DNA of 64,000 nt, taken from an uncultured Desulfuromonadales bacterium. GTDB taxonomy: Bacteria; Desulfobacterota; Desulfuromonadia; Desulfuromonadales; Geopsychrobacteraceae. The position numbers and the translations under genes were made by a program. Position 1 is the first letter of the stretch. Each line of letters opens with the position of its first letter. The notes below the pieces were generated by a model. It saw only the letters and a list, made by a program, of their open reading frames with translations. It was not told where the DNA came from and searched no databases. This document shows positions 38,485 to 48,876 of the stretch, in pieces. Location: NCBI GenBank assembly GCA_945787335.1, contig CALZHR010000222.1, positions 1 through 64,000 on the forward strand, read 5' to 3'.

Positions 38485-38513
38485 TTGCCTTGAGGGGGGT
38501 AAATCCATATACT
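38485..38513 (+). promoter_or_regulatory. Promoter of the yqeY-rpoD operon
   Basis: TTGCCT (38485-38490), a 17-base spacer and TATACT (38508-38513) precede yqeY, giving a leader of about 70 nt. Confidence 0.6.
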
Positions 38514-38589
38514 ACCAAATTCGTTAAAATACGGGTGCCAGAGTTCTCTGTGCGCCCTCTTTGTGTGTCCACTTGCTAGGAGCAGGATC

Positions 38590-39033
38590 ATGAGCCTCAA
38601 GGATCAACTCACCGCAGATATGAAAGAGGCGATGAAGGCCAAGCAGACGGAGCGCCTCGGCACTATCCGTCAGCTGCGCAGCGCCATTAAGAATAAAGAA
38701 ATCGATCTGGGCAAGGAACTGGACGACGACGCCGTGATCGCGGTGATCGGCACCCTGGTCAAGCAGCGTCGCGAGGCGGCTCAGATGTATCGGGAGAACG
38801 ACCGGCCCGAACTGGCCGATAAGGAAGAGAGCGAATTGGCCGTGCTGCAGGGCTACCTGCCGGCGCAGCTGGGGGAAGAGGAGATCCGGCAGATTGTCAG
38901 TGAGGTGATCGCCGCCGTGGGCGCGACCTCGCTCAAGGACCTCGGCAAAGTGATGCCGCAGGTGATGGCCCGCACCAAGGGGGCGGCAGAAGGGAAGCTG
39001 GTTAATCAGCTGGTGCGCGAGCAGCTCGGCTAG
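38590..39033 (+). CDS. yqeY: GatB/YqeY domain protein
   Basis: The 147-residue helical protein is related to the tail domain of GatB, the tRNA-dependent amidotransferase subunit ('LKDQLTADMKEAMKAKQTER', 'YRENDRPELADKEESELAVLQGYLP'). Its own function is not established. The ATG at 38590 follows AGGAGCAGGA. It opens the yqeY-cvpA-mutS2-dnaG-rpoD run; it is often next to dnaG-rpoD or rpsU in bacteria, which fits the macromolecular-synthesis context. Confidence 0.93.
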   Translation: MSLKDQLTADMKEAMKAKQTERLGTIRQLRSAIKNKEIDLGKELDDDAVIAVIGTLVKQRREAAQMYRENDRPELADKEESELAVLQGYLPAQLGEEEIRQIVSEVIAAVGATSLKDLGKVMPQVMARTKGAAEGKLVNQLVREQLG

Positions 39034-39051
39034 TTCGCTGCGGAGCTTGCG

Positions 39052-39537
39052 GTGAGTCTGGTTGATATCGCCATCCTGGCGGTCCTGGCGTTATTTCTTC
39101 TCAAGGGGGTGCTGCGCGGTCTGCTGCGGGAAGTCTGTTCGCTGCTCGGTCTGGTTTTGGGAGGGGTGCTGGCGTTCGTGTTTCACATGCCGCTGGCCCA
39201 GTTCCTCCAGGATCGCGTCAATCTGCCGGCACAGCTATCGATCTGGGGCTCTTACCTGGGCATCTTTCTGCTGACGATCATCCTCTTCGGCGTCCTCGGC
39301 TTTGTCCTGCACCGCTTTGTCAAACTGCTGTTTCTCGGCGGTTTCAACCGGCTGGCCGGGGCTCTGTTCGGGCTGGCGCAGGGGGTGGTGCTGCTGGCGA
39401 TGATCATGCTCGCGCTCAACTCCTCGGTGGTTCCGGGGTCGCTGCGGACCATGGTGAAGGATGCGCAACTGGCGCCTCCTTTTGCCAAGCTGGGGAAATC
39501 GATCTTCGAGGGGAGCCGCGACCTGATCGGGCGCTGA
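39052..39537 (+). CDS. cvpA: CvpA family membrane protein
   Basis: The 161-residue protein has four predicted membrane helices and the CvpA start 'VDIAILAVLALFLLKGVLRGLLREV'. CvpA proteins are needed for colicin V export in Escherichia coli and affect envelope stress resistance, but the molecular role is unclear. The start is GTG at 39052 (ribosome-binding site GCGGAG). It lies between yqeY and mutS2 with short spacers. Confidence 0.85.
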   Translation: MSLVDIAILAVLALFLLKGVLRGLLREVCSLLGLVLGGVLAFVFHMPLAQFLQDRVNLPAQLSIWGSYLGIFLLTIILFGVLGFVLHRFVKLLFLGGFNRLAGALFGLAQGVVLLAMIMLALNSSVVPGSLRTMVKDAQLAPPFAKLGKSIFEGSRDLIGR

Positions 39538-39547
39538 ACAGGAGCAG

Positions 39548-41917
39548 ATGAGCGGCACGCAAACCGCCCTGGAGCGGCTTGAATATCCAAAGTTAAGGCA
39601 GCTGCTGGCTGGGCAGACCCAGTCTGAACCAGGCCAGTTGCTGGCCGGGCAGCTGCAGCCGCTGGCGGACGAAGCGCTGGTGGCCGTCAGTTTGGACGAA
39701 GTCGACGAAGCGCTGCGCCTGCTGCTTGAGGGGCGGACGCCGCCGCTCGGCGGCTGCTGGGACCTGCTGCCGGTTCTTGATCAGGCCCAGGCCGCTGGCC
39801 AGCTGATCGCCGCCGACGGCCTGCTGAAGATCGGCCAGTCGCTGCAGGTCTATGCCGATTGCCGGCGCTGGTTTGCCGCAACGCAACCGCCACCGCGCCT
39901 CGGCGCGCTGGCCGGGCAGCTGGAGCTGCTCGATGAGCTGCATCGGCGCCTGCGCGAGTCCCTCGGCAGCCGCGGCGAATTGCTCGACAGCGCCTCCTTT
40001 GCGCTTGGCGATCTGCGCTACCAGATTCGCCAGCTGCGCGGCCGCATCAAGCAGCAGCTGGAGCAGCTGCTGTCCGGCGAACAGTACGCCAGCTGCTTTC
40101 AGGAGCGGCTGGTGACCATGCGCAACGGCCGCTACGTGGTGCCGCTCAAGGCCGATTGCCGCGGCCAGCTCAAAGGCTTCGTCCAGGATGAATCGGCCAG
40201 TGGCCAGACCCTCTACCTGGAGCCGACCCAGGTGCTCGACGGCAACAACCGCCTGCAGCAGCTGCTGCGCGAGGAACAGCGCGAAGAGCGGCGCATCCTG
40301 CTGCAGTTGGCTGACCTGGTGCGGCGCGATACGCTGCCGCTGCGTGCCAACCAGCAACTGCTGGCACGCATCGACCTGCGCCTCGCCGCGGCGCGCCTGT
40401 CGCGCAGCTATCAGGGGGCGCGTCCGGAGCTGGTGGACGAGCCGGTCATCGAGCTGAAGCAGGCCCGTCACCCGCTGCTGATGGAAGATGAAGGGCGTCT
40501 CGACCCGCAGCGGGCGGTGGCGATCGACCTGCTGCTGCCGGAGGGCTGCCAGGCGCTGGTGATCACCGGGCCGAACACCGGCGGCAAGTCGGTGGCGCTG
40601 AAAACCCTCGGCCTGCTGCTGTTGATGGTGCGCTCGGGACTGCATGTCCCCTGTCACCCGGACAGCCGCCTGCACCTGTATCGACAGCTGTTTGTCGATA
40701 TCGGCGACGAGCAGAGTATCGCCGCGAGCCTGTCGACCTTCTCCGGGCACCTGGTGCGGATGCGCGAGATCCTGGCCCAGGCCGATCAGGAAACCCTGGT
40801 GTTGCTCGATGAAGCCGGCACCGGGACCGACCCGGCCGAAGGGGCGGCGCTGGCCCAGGCGGTTCTCGATCAGCTGCGTGCCAGTGGCGCGAAAACCGTT
40901 TTGACCACCCATCTCGGGCAGCTGAAGCTCTATGCTCACGGCGACCCGCAGGTGGAAAATGCCGCGGTCGAATTCGACCCGCAGACCCTGCAGCCGCGGT
41001 TTTCCCTGCGTTACGGAATCCCCGGGGCGAGCAGTGCCATGGCCACCGCCCGGCGGCTCGGACTGCCGGATGCGGTGCTGCAGAAGGCGGAAGCCTATCT
41101 GGGGCAGGGGGAGCAGGACAGCACGGCGCTGTTGACCAAGCTGAACAGTCAGCAGCAGCAGCTTGAAGCCGAACTGGCCGAGCTGCGGTTAACGAAACAG
41201 GATGCGCAGCGGCTGCAGGCCCGCCGCCGTGAGCAGTTGCAGCAACTCAAAAGCCAAAAGCGCGAAATCATCGCGCGGGCGACCACGCAGGCCGAAGGGC
41301 TGATCAGCGCCACCGAGGCGCACCTCAAAGGGTTGCGCAAGCGGCAAAAAGGGTCAGCCTCGCCGCGGCAGGCGGTCGCCGATCGCGAGCAGCTCACCGC
41401 GGCGCGAGAAGAACTGACGCCTTTCAAGCCGTCGCACCGCAAATCCAAAGCGGCGCCTACGGATCTGCAGGTCGGCGAGCTGGTGAAGATCGTCCCCCTG
41501 GGTGTTGAGGCTCAGGTGGAAAAGGTTTCCGGTACCAAGGCTGAGCTGCGGGTCGCCGGCAAGCGCCTGCGCCAGCCGCTGTCGGCCCTGGAGCAATACG
41601 CGCCGCGGCGCTTTGCCACAGCGCAGCCGCGCAGCGGACCGGTCACGCGGGAGATCGGCGAGCGGACTTTCGAGCCGCGGCTGAAGCTGATCGGCCAGCG
41701 GGTCGATGAGGCGCTGCCGCAGCTGGAGCGTTTTATCGACGACGCCCTGCTGCACAACCTGCGACAGGTGGAGATCATCCACGGCGCCGGCGAGGGGATT
41801 CTGCGGCGTGCCGTGCGGGAGTTTCTCGCCGGGCAGGCGGGGGTGAGCGCCTTTTATGCGGCGCCGGTCGAGCAGGGGGGGGAGAATATCACCATTGCCG
41901 AACTGGGCGGGCGATGA
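39548..41917 (+). CDS. mutS2: Endonuclease MutS2
   Basis: The 789-residue protein lacks the mismatch-binding domain of MutS and ends with a Smr nuclease domain, the MutS2 layout. Core and clamp cover about 1-320, the ATPase has Walker A 'GPNTGGKSVALKT' and 'LVLLDEAGTGTDPAEGAALA', and a long Gln/Arg-rich coiled coil (about 530-620) links to the Smr domain ('LIGQRVDEALPQLERFI', 'EIIHGAGEGILRRAVREFL'). Proposed roles are suppression of homologous recombination and rescue of collided ribosomes. The dnaG start overlaps its stop by four bases. Confidence 0.95.
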   Translation: MSGTQTALERLEYPKLRQLLAGQTQSEPGQLLAGQLQPLADEALVAVSLDEVDEALRLLLEGRTPPLGGCWDLLPVLDQAQAAGQLIAADGLLKIGQSLQVYADCRRWFAATQPPPRLGALAGQLELLDELHRRLRESLGSRGELLDSASFALGDLRYQIRQLRGRIKQQLEQLLSGEQYASCFQERLVTMRNGRYVVPLKADCRGQLKGFVQDESASGQTLYLEPTQVLDGNNRLQQLLREEQREERRILLQLADLVRRDTLPLRANQQLLARIDLRLAAARLSRSYQGARPELVDEPVIELKQARHPLLMEDEGRLDPQRAVAIDLLLPEGCQALVITGPNTGGKSVALKTLGLLLLMVRSGLHVPCHPDSRLHLYRQLFVDIGDEQSIAASLSTFSGHLVRMREILAQADQETLVLLDEAGTGTDPAEGAALAQAVLDQLRASGAKTVLTTHLGQLKLYAHGDPQVENAAVEFDPQTLQPRFSLRYGIPGASSAMATARRLGLPDAVLQKAEAYLGQGEQDSTALLTKLNSQQQQLEAELAELRLTKQDAQRLQARRREQLQQLKSQKREIIARATTQAEGLISATEAHLKGLRKRQKGSASPRQAVADREQLTAAREELTPFKPSHRKSKAAPTDLQVGELVKIVPLGVEAQVEKVSGTKAELRVAGKRLRQPLSALEQYAPRRFATAQPRSGPVTREIGERTFEPRLKLIGQRVDEALPQLERFIDDALLHNLRQVEIIHGAGEGILRRAVREFLAGQAGVSAFYAAPVEQGGENITIAELGGR

Positions 41918-43758
41918 GCGGACAGATTGCGGACGGCAAGATCAACGAGGTGCGCGAACGGGTCGACATTGTCGAGCTGGTGTCGCAGTACGTCTCGCTG
42001 AAGCGCTCCGGGGCGAACCATATGGGCTTGTGCCCCTTTCACGCGGAGAAGTCCCCCTCGTTCAGCGTCCACGCCGGGCGGCAGTTTTTTCACTGCTTCG
42101 GCTGCGGAGTCGGTGGTGATGTCTTCTCCTTTCTGATGAAGATCGAAGGACTGGCCTTTCCCGACGCGATCCGCAGGTTGGCTGAGCGCGTTGGGGTCGA
42201 GCTGGAAGAACGGCAACTCTCTCCCGAGGAGGAGCGCCGTCAGCAGCAGCGCGAGCGGCTGTTCCGGGTCAACGAGATTGCCGCAGACTATTTTCATCAG
42301 CTGCTGATGGAGCAGCCGCAGGGGGAGCCCGGTCGCCAGTACCTGAAGCAGCGCGGCTACGGGCGTAAGGCGGCGAACGAGTTTCAGCTCGGCTATGCCG
42401 CCGACAGCTGGGAAGGCTTGACCCGGCACCTGCAGCAGCAGAATGTCGCCGCCGAAGATGCCCGCACCCTCGGCCTGATCCGGCCGGGCAAACAGGAGCG
42501 CGGCGATTACGACCTGTTCCGCGGGCGGCTGCTGTTCCCGATCAGCGATCTCTCCGGGCGGGTGGTCGCCTTCGGTGGCCGGGTGCTGGATGACAGCAAG
42601 CCGAAGTACATCAATTCGCCGGAGTCGCCGATTTACCACAAGGGGCAGGTCCTGTTCGGTCTCTACCAGGCGCGCCAGGCAATGCGTCAGGCCGGCGAGG
42701 TGATCCTGGTCGAAGGCTATTTTGATCAATTGGCCCTCTGCCGGGCCGGATTCCCGCAGGTGGTCGCCACCTGCGGCACCGCTTTGACCAGCGACCACGC
42801 GCGGCTGCTGAAGCGCTATGTGCAGAAGGTATTGTTGCTCTTCGATCAGGATGCGGCGGGCAAGCAGGCGACCTTCAAGGCGATGGCGGCCCTGCAGGAC
42901 GAAGGCCTGCCGGCGGCGGTGATCGAGCTGCCGAGCGGCGAGGACCCTGATTCCTTCGTGCAAAAACAGGGGGCGGAGGCCTTCGGGCAGTGTCTCGCGC
43001 AGGCCCGGCCGGCGATGGACCTGTTCATGGAGGAGTCCCTGGCGGCAGCCGGGAGCGACGTGGCGGAGCGGGTGCGGGCGGCCGAAACCATCCTTGAGCG
43101 GTTGAGCGGGCTGCCCAGCGAGTTGGAGCAGGATCTTTATCTGAAGGCCCTGGCCGAACGCAGCGGCATCGACCTGCAGCTGCTGAAGCAGAAGCTGGCC
43201 GAGGTCGCCCGACGCACCAGCAGGCCGCGCGAAGCGCCGGCGCCGCCAGCTGTCGAGTACCCCGCGCCGGCAGAGTATCCGCCGGTTGGCGATAGCTATT
43301 CTGAGCCGCCGCTGCCGCCAGCCGTCGAGTCCCCGCCGGATCAGCCGCAGTGGCTGCGGGGCGAAGAGATGGTCCTCTGCCTGCTGCTGCGCGAGCCGGA
43401 AGCCCGCCAGCTGCTTATGGACGAGGGCGCGGCAGAGTATTTTCGCAGTCCGGCGGCGCTGGCCCTGGCCGAGCGCCTGCTGGCGTTGCTCGGGGACACC
43501 CCGGCGGACCAGCTGGCCCCTTTGATTGCGAAGCTTGACCCTGAAGAGTTGCCTCCGGTAAAGGCTCTGCTGCAGATTGATCCCGCCCTGCTGTCCGGCG
43601 GCGTGCGGGAAATCCTGGCCGGCTGCCGGCAGTCTCTGGCGCGCAACTCCAGGAAGCAGCGGCGGGAAGAGCTGCTCAAGCAGATTCGTGCGGCCGAACA
43701 GGCTGGTGACGTGGCTCGGGCGAAAGAATTGATGGATGAGTTTACTAAACAGAAGTAA
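41914..43758 (+). CDS. dnaG: DNA primase
   Basis: The 614-residue primase has the N-terminal zinc-binding domain with C40, H43, C61 and C64, the TOPRIM core ('EVILVEGYFDQLALCRAGF', 'LLFDQDAAGKQA'), a proline-rich linker (about 440-475) and a C-terminal DnaB-interacting domain. It synthesises RNA primers for replication. The start ATG overlaps the mutS2 stop in an ATGA, so translation is coupled. rpoD follows after a 64-base gap containing a GC-rich hairpin. Confidence 0.96.
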   Translation: MSGQIADGKINEVRERVDIVELVSQYVSLKRSGANHMGLCPFHAEKSPSFSVHAGRQFFHCFGCGVGGDVFSFLMKIEGLAFPDAIRRLAERVGVELEERQLSPEEERRQQQRERLFRVNEIAADYFHQLLMEQPQGEPGRQYLKQRGYGRKAANEFQLGYAADSWEGLTRHLQQQNVAAEDARTLGLIRPGKQERGDYDLFRGRLLFPISDLSGRVVAFGGRVLDDSKPKYINSPESPIYHKGQVLFGLYQARQAMRQAGEVILVEGYFDQLALCRAGFPQVVATCGTALTSDHARLLKRYVQKVLLLFDQDAAGKQATFKAMAALQDEGLPAAVIELPSGEDPDSFVQKQGAEAFGQCLAQARPAMDLFMEESLAAAGSDVAERVRAAETILERLSGLPSELEQDLYLKALAERSGIDLQLLKQKLAEVARRTSRPREAPAPPAVEYPAPAEYPPVGDSYSEPPLPPAVESPPDQPQWLRGEEMVLCLLLREPEARQLLMDEGAAEYFRSPAALALAERLLALLGDTPADQLAPLIAKLDPEELPPVKALLQIDPALLSGGVREILAGCRQSLARNSRKQRREELLKQIRAAEQAGDVARAKELMDEFTKQK

Positions 43759-43774
43759 CGGTTAAACTTAAAAA

Positions 43775-43802
43775 TAGCAGAAGGCCCGCGCCAAGAGCGG
43801 GC
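43775..43802 (+). promoter_or_regulatory. GC-rich hairpin between dnaG and rpoD
   Basis: GGCCCGC and GCGGGCC form a 7-bp stem with a seven-base loop in the short dnaG-rpoD gap. No T-run follows, so it is not an intrinsic terminator; an RNA-processing or stability role, as known for the dnaG-rpoD junction in Escherichia coli, is an inference. Confidence 0.4.
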
Positions 43803-43822
43803 CCAGAGGAGAAGACGCAGAA

Positions 43823-45583
<1,761 letters not shown>

Positions 45584-45603
45584 GCTTGACCCGAAGTTGG
45601 CGC

Positions 45604-45633
45604 TTGACAGTCAACCGGCTGTTTCCTTACTAT
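45604..45633 (+). promoter_or_regulatory. tRNA promoter
   Basis: TTGACA (45604-45609), an 18-base spacer and TACTAT (45628-45633) lie 15 bases before the mature tRNA. Confidence 0.65.
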
Positions 45634-45648
45634 TAGCGCTTGTGCTAA

Positions 45649-45725
45649 GGGCCTATAGCTCAGTTGGTCAGAGCCGCCGGCTCATAACCGGCTGGTCCCA
45701 GGTTCGAGTCCTGGTGGGCCCACCA
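45649..45725 (+). tRNA. tRNA with CAU anticodon, probably tRNA-Ile2 (lysidine)
   Basis: The 77-nt sequence folds as a complete tRNA: acceptor GGGCCTA with TGGGCCC, anticodon stem GCCGG/CCGGC around loop CTCATAA (anticodon CAT, 45683-45685), T-arm GGTTCGAGTCC and encoded CCA. A CAU anticodon could be initiator Met, elongator Met or Ile2. The pairs C4-G69 and C5-G68 are known recognition elements for TilS, which makes lysidine in tRNA-Ile2, and the overall match to Bacillus tRNA-Ile2 as I recall it is close. Elongator Met remains the alternative. Confidence 0.85.
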
Positions 45726-45877
45726 CGTATAACCCCGACGGCTGTGCCGTCCTGACAACAGCAGGTTTTAATTGCGTTGAACGCGAATCGCTTTACAGAG
45801 CTGATGCGCCCCCGGAGTTTAAAGGGATGCGCCGATCAAGCGACAGGAATCGCACAGGGGGGAAACCAGATACATCA
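45726..45877 (+). other. Leader-like region between tRNA and terminator
   Basis: This 150-base stretch has a small hairpin (GACGGC/GCCGTC near 45738-45752) and GC-rich repeats of 'GATGCGCC' (45802-45809 and 45827-45834) but no ORF. It would be the 3' trailer of the tRNA transcript or a leader of the following gene. Confidence 0.35.
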
Positions 45878-45914
45878 AGAGTGCACCGGAAAACCGGTGC
45901 ACTCTTTCTTTTTT
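45878..45914 (+). terminator. Terminator after the tRNA, just before the Nif3-like gene
   Basis: AGAGTGCACCGG and CCGGTGCACTCT form a perfect 12-bp stem with an AAAA loop, followed by a T-rich tract. The next start codon is 14 bases away. Confidence 0.88.
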
Positions 45915-45928
45915 GCCCGGATGCCCTG

Positions 45929-47062
45929 ATGGCTAAGCCGAAAATTGCCCGTATCAACGATCTGCTCGGACTGCTCAACGGCCTCTGCCCGCCGGGATTG
46001 GCCGAAGACTGGGACAATGTCGGCCTGCAGGTCGGCGACCCGAACGCCGAGGTCAGCCGGGTGCTGGTCTGCCTGGATGCCGAACAAGCCGCGATCGCCG
46101 CTGCCGAAGAGGCGGGCGCGCAGGCGGTGGTGTCCCACCATCCGTTGCTGCACCGGCCGCTCAAGCGATTGACCCCCGCCGACGAGACCGGCCGGGTGCT
46201 GTTTCGCGCCATCCGCAACGGGATCGCGGTGCTGAGTGCACATACCAACCTCGACCGGGTGGCCGACGGGCTGAACGACTGGCTGGCGGCGCGACTCGGC
46301 CTGAAATCTTGCCAGCCACTGGAACGGCCGCAAGACGGCGCTTTCTACAAGCTGGTGGTGTTTGTGCCGGTCGGGCACGAAACCGAGTTGCTCGACGCGA
46401 TCTTCGCCGCCGGCGCCGGACAGATCGGCAACTACGACCGTTGCTCGTTCCGCACGGTCGGTACCGGATCTTTTCGCGGTGCGAGCGACTCCAAACCGTT
46501 TATCGGAGCGGCCGGGGAATACGAAGAAACCGAGGAGCTGCGCCTGGAAACCGTTGTACCGGCCGATCGGCTGCAGAAGGTGGTCGCCCGGATGCTCAAG
46601 GCTCACCCTTACGAGGAGGTCGCTTACGACCTGCTGCCGCTGGCCAACAGTCGCCAGGATGTCGGCCTGGGGCGGATCGGCGTCCTGGCCGAGCCGCTGA
46701 GCTTACAGGCGTTTGCCGAGCAGGTGCGCCAGCAGCTTAAAACCCCGACGCTGCGGATGGTCGGCGATCCGCAGCGCGAGATCCGCAAGGTCGCGGTCTG
46801 CGGCGGCAGCGGTGCTTCGCTGCTCCCCGATGCCCTGCGGCAGGGAGCCGATTGCCTGGTCACCGGCGATGTCAAATATCACGATGCCCAGCGGGCCCGC
46901 GCCGAAGGGCTGGCGCTGATCGATGCCGGGCATTTTGCGACCGAGCAGTTGATGGTCGCAGAGCTCACCAGCCGCTTGCGGCTGGCGGCGGATAAGCGGC
47001 AGCTGCCACTGGAAATAATCGAAATGACAGCCGAGCAAGACCCCTTTTTCACGCTTTGCTGA
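45929..47062 (+). CDS. Nif3-like dinuclear metal centre protein
   Basis: The 377-residue protein belongs to the Nif3/YbgI/YqfO family (annotated GTP cyclohydrolase I type 2 homologue). It has the N-terminal half with 'GLAEDWDNVGLQVGDP' and 'AVVSHHPLLHRP' (metal ligands), an inserted PII/CutA-like domain (about 135-245), and the C-terminal half with 'VAVCGGSGASLLPDAL', 'TGDVKYHDAQ' and 'DAGHFATEQLMV'. Family members form toroidal hexamers with a dimetal site; the true substrate is debated. The ATG at 45929 fits the family start but its ribosome-binding site is weak and a terminator lies directly upstream. Confidence 0.9.
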   Translation: MAKPKIARINDLLGLLNGLCPPGLAEDWDNVGLQVGDPNAEVSRVLVCLDAEQAAIAAAEEAGAQAVVSHHPLLHRPLKRLTPADETGRVLFRAIRNGIAVLSAHTNLDRVADGLNDWLAARLGLKSCQPLERPQDGAFYKLVVFVPVGHETELLDAIFAAGAGQIGNYDRCSFRTVGTGSFRGASDSKPFIGAAGEYEETEELRLETVVPADRLQKVVARMLKAHPYEEVAYDLLPLANSRQDVGLGRIGVLAEPLSLQAFAEQVRQQLKTPTLRMVGDPQREIRKVAVCGGSGASLLPDALRQGADCLVTGDVKYHDAQRARAEGLALIDAGHFATEQLMVAELTSRLRLAADKRQLPLEIIEMTAEQDPFFTLC

Positions 47063-47112
47063 CTGTCAGCTCAACTCATTATCCGAAGAGAACCTAAACG
47101 GAGGTTGTAAAC

Positions 47113-47823
47113 GTGCATGAAAAGATGAACCTGCTCAAAGAGCTTCAGGAGATCGATCAGGAGATCAGCTCGATCGAAGCGACCCACAAAGGCTATCAGA
47201 CGGAACTGTCCGGATTCGACACAGAAACCGGCCGGGTCCAGGCGATGCTGGATGAACTGAACGAGGAACTCGAAGCGCTCAAGCAGGATGAGGCCCAGCT
47301 GCAGCAGGCTCTGCTCAAAGAACGCGACAATATCAAAAAGGTCGAGGGGCGCCTGCCGGAAATCCAGACTCAGAAAGAGTATGTCGCGGTTCTCAAAGAG
47401 ATCGATATGGCGAAAAAGGCCAACAAGGAGCTTGATGAGCAGCTGCAGGCCAAGCTGCAGGAGATCGCGACCCTGGAGCAGGACCAGCAGGAAAAACAAA
47501 CGGAACTGTCGGCCATCGCCGAAAAAGCCGATGCCCGTGGGGCCGAGCTTGGCGAGTTGCTGGCAGAGAGTGAAAAGGCTCTGAAGCAGCGCAAGGAGAC
47601 CCGCAAGTCGGTCGCCGAGGACGTTCCGGCCCCCTTGCTGCGCAAGTACCAGACCCTGTTCAAACGGCGCGCCGGGCTGGCCTTGGCGCTGGCCCGCAAC
47701 GGGGCCTGTCTGGGCTGCAACATGCAGTTGCCGCCGCAGCAGTTCAACAGTCTGCTGCGCGTCACCGAACTGCAGACCTGCCCGCACTGCAACCGCCTGC
47801 TCTACGTTGAGCAGGAGGTCTGA
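47113..47823 (+). CDS. Zinc-ribbon coiled-coil protein (CT398/CdsZ-like)
   Basis: The 236-residue product is a long helical hairpin (residues 1-175, heptad-rich) followed by a C4 zinc ribbon 'GACLGCNMQLPPQQF' and 'TCPHCNRLLY'. Proteins of this shape (DUF164, CT398 of Chlamydia) act as adaptors and some bind RpoN or secretion components, but the function here is unknown. The GTG start is supported by GGAGG at eight bases. It follows the Nif3-like gene by 50 bases and precedes the RNase P RNA, an order that recurs in related bacteria. Confidence 0.87.
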   Translation: MHEKMNLLKELQEIDQEISSIEATHKGYQTELSGFDTETGRVQAMLDELNEELEALKQDEAQLQQALLKERDNIKKVEGRLPEIQTQKEYVAVLKEIDMAKKANKELDEQLQAKLQEIATLEQDQQEKQTELSAIAEKADARGAELGELLAESEKALKQRKETRKSVAEDVPAPLLRKYQTLFKRRAGLALALARNGACLGCNMQLPPQQFNSLLRVTELQTCPHCNRLLYVEQEV

Positions 47824-47843
47824 TAGATATCCAGAGACAGCTC

Positions 47844-48236
47844 TGGCCAAAGAAGGACAGGTGATCGCCGGTTCGCCCTTGGGCGGGCGGGAGGAAAGTC
47901 CGGGCTCCACAGGACAGGATGGTCCCTAACGGGGACCGGGGGCAACCCCAGGGACAGTGCCACAGAGAGCAGACCGCCCGGCGCAGCCTCGGTTGCGGCG
48001 GGTAAGGGTGAAAGGGTGAGGTAAGAGCTCACCAGTTTCGGCGGTGACGTCGAAAGCTAGGTAAACCCCATCCGGAGCAAGGCCGAATAGGGGAACGTTT
48101 GAGGATGGTCCGTCCAAAGTTCCCGGGTCTGGCCGCTTGAGACCGTCGGCAACGGCGGCCCTAGATGAATGATCATCACCCTGTTCCGGGTAACCGGGGC
48201 GGGGAACAGAACCCGGCTTACGGACTTCTTTGGCCA
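47844..48236 (+). ncRNA. rnpB: RNase P RNA, bacterial type A
   Basis: The approximately 393-nt RNA is the catalytic subunit of RNase P, which cleaves tRNA 5' leaders. P1 is TGGCCAAAGAAG (47844-47855) with CTTCTTTGGCCA (48225-48236). The conserved 'GAGGAAAGTCCGGGC' (CR I) is near the 5' end and 'GAACAGAACCCGGCTTA' near the 3' end, with the type A arms in between. A short T-run follows P1. Confidence 0.95.
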
Positions 48237-48243
48237 TTTTTTA

Positions 48244-48282
48244 CCGGCAGCATGGCGCACACGCTATGCTGCCGGATTTTTC
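48244..48282 (+). terminator. Terminator downstream of rnpB
   Basis: CCGGCAGCAT (48244-48253) pairs with ATGCTGCCGG (48266-48275), with an inner GCG/CGC pair and a following ATTTTT. A reading frame begins inside this stem, so the next gene must start later. Confidence 0.8.
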
Positions 48283-48286
48283 TTCG

Positions 48287-48853
48287 ATGAACGAATTATC
48301 CACAGATCGCCAGCGTCGCTGGCAGCGGCTGGTCGCCCAGGTCGAGCGCGAGTATCGGGCGCTGGGCGCAGCAGAGCGCGATTGGATCGCCGCGCGTCTG
48401 CAGCAGATCGCCGACCTGCAGTCGCAGCTGCAACAACTGTTTCGCTACGGGGGTGGCGAACAGGCCTGCGGTTTATGCAGCGGCGATTGTTGCGCCAAGG
48501 GGCATAACCACATGACCCTGGTCAACCTGCTCGGTTACCTGCAGCAGGGCCAGCTGCCGCCGCAGACCGATTTCGCCGCGACCTGCCCGTATCTTGGCCC
48601 GCGCGGCTGCCGGCTGTCGGTGGAACGGCGCCCTTACAACTGCATCAGCTTCATTTGTGATAAAATTGAAAACCGCCTGGCGGCGGCAGAGGTTGAGAGA
48701 TATTACCAGCTTGAACAACGGCTGCGCAGACTCTATCAGGAGTTTGCCGAGCGTTATGCCGGCGGTGCGCTGACCGGCTTGTTGCTCCAGGAGCAGCGCC
48801 TCGGCGGGCGCGGCTTCCTGCGACGGAAATCAAAGCCTGCCAGCGAGCAGTGA
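48287..48853 (+). CDS. YkgJ-type cysteine-cluster protein
   Basis: The 188-residue protein has 'CGLCSGDCCAKGHNH', then 'CPYLGPRGCRLSVERRPYNCISFICD', the Cys pattern of the YkgJ/zinc-or-iron-chelating domain family; no function is established. The C-terminal third is an arginine-rich helix. The ATG at 48287 is the first start outside the rnpB terminator; upstream starts in the same frame lie in the RNase P RNA or the terminator stem. The ribosome-binding site is weak. The LOG-family gene follows after 23 bases. Confidence 0.75.
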   Translation: MNELSTDRQRRWQRLVAQVEREYRALGAAERDWIAARLQQIADLQSQLQQLFRYGGGEQACGLCSGDCCAKGHNHMTLVNLLGYLQQGQLPPQTDFAATCPYLGPRGCRLSVERRPYNCISFICDKIENRLAAAEVERYYQLEQRLRRLYQEFAERYAGGALTGLLLQEQRLGGRGFLRRKSKPASEQ

Positions 48854-48876
48854 GCCTATTTATATCAGGAGTTGCC

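Noticed and set aside
48230-48286. Upstream start of the YkgJ-type protein
   Set aside because: It lies in the P1 helix of RNase P RNA and in the terminator stem. The ATG at 48287 is preferred.
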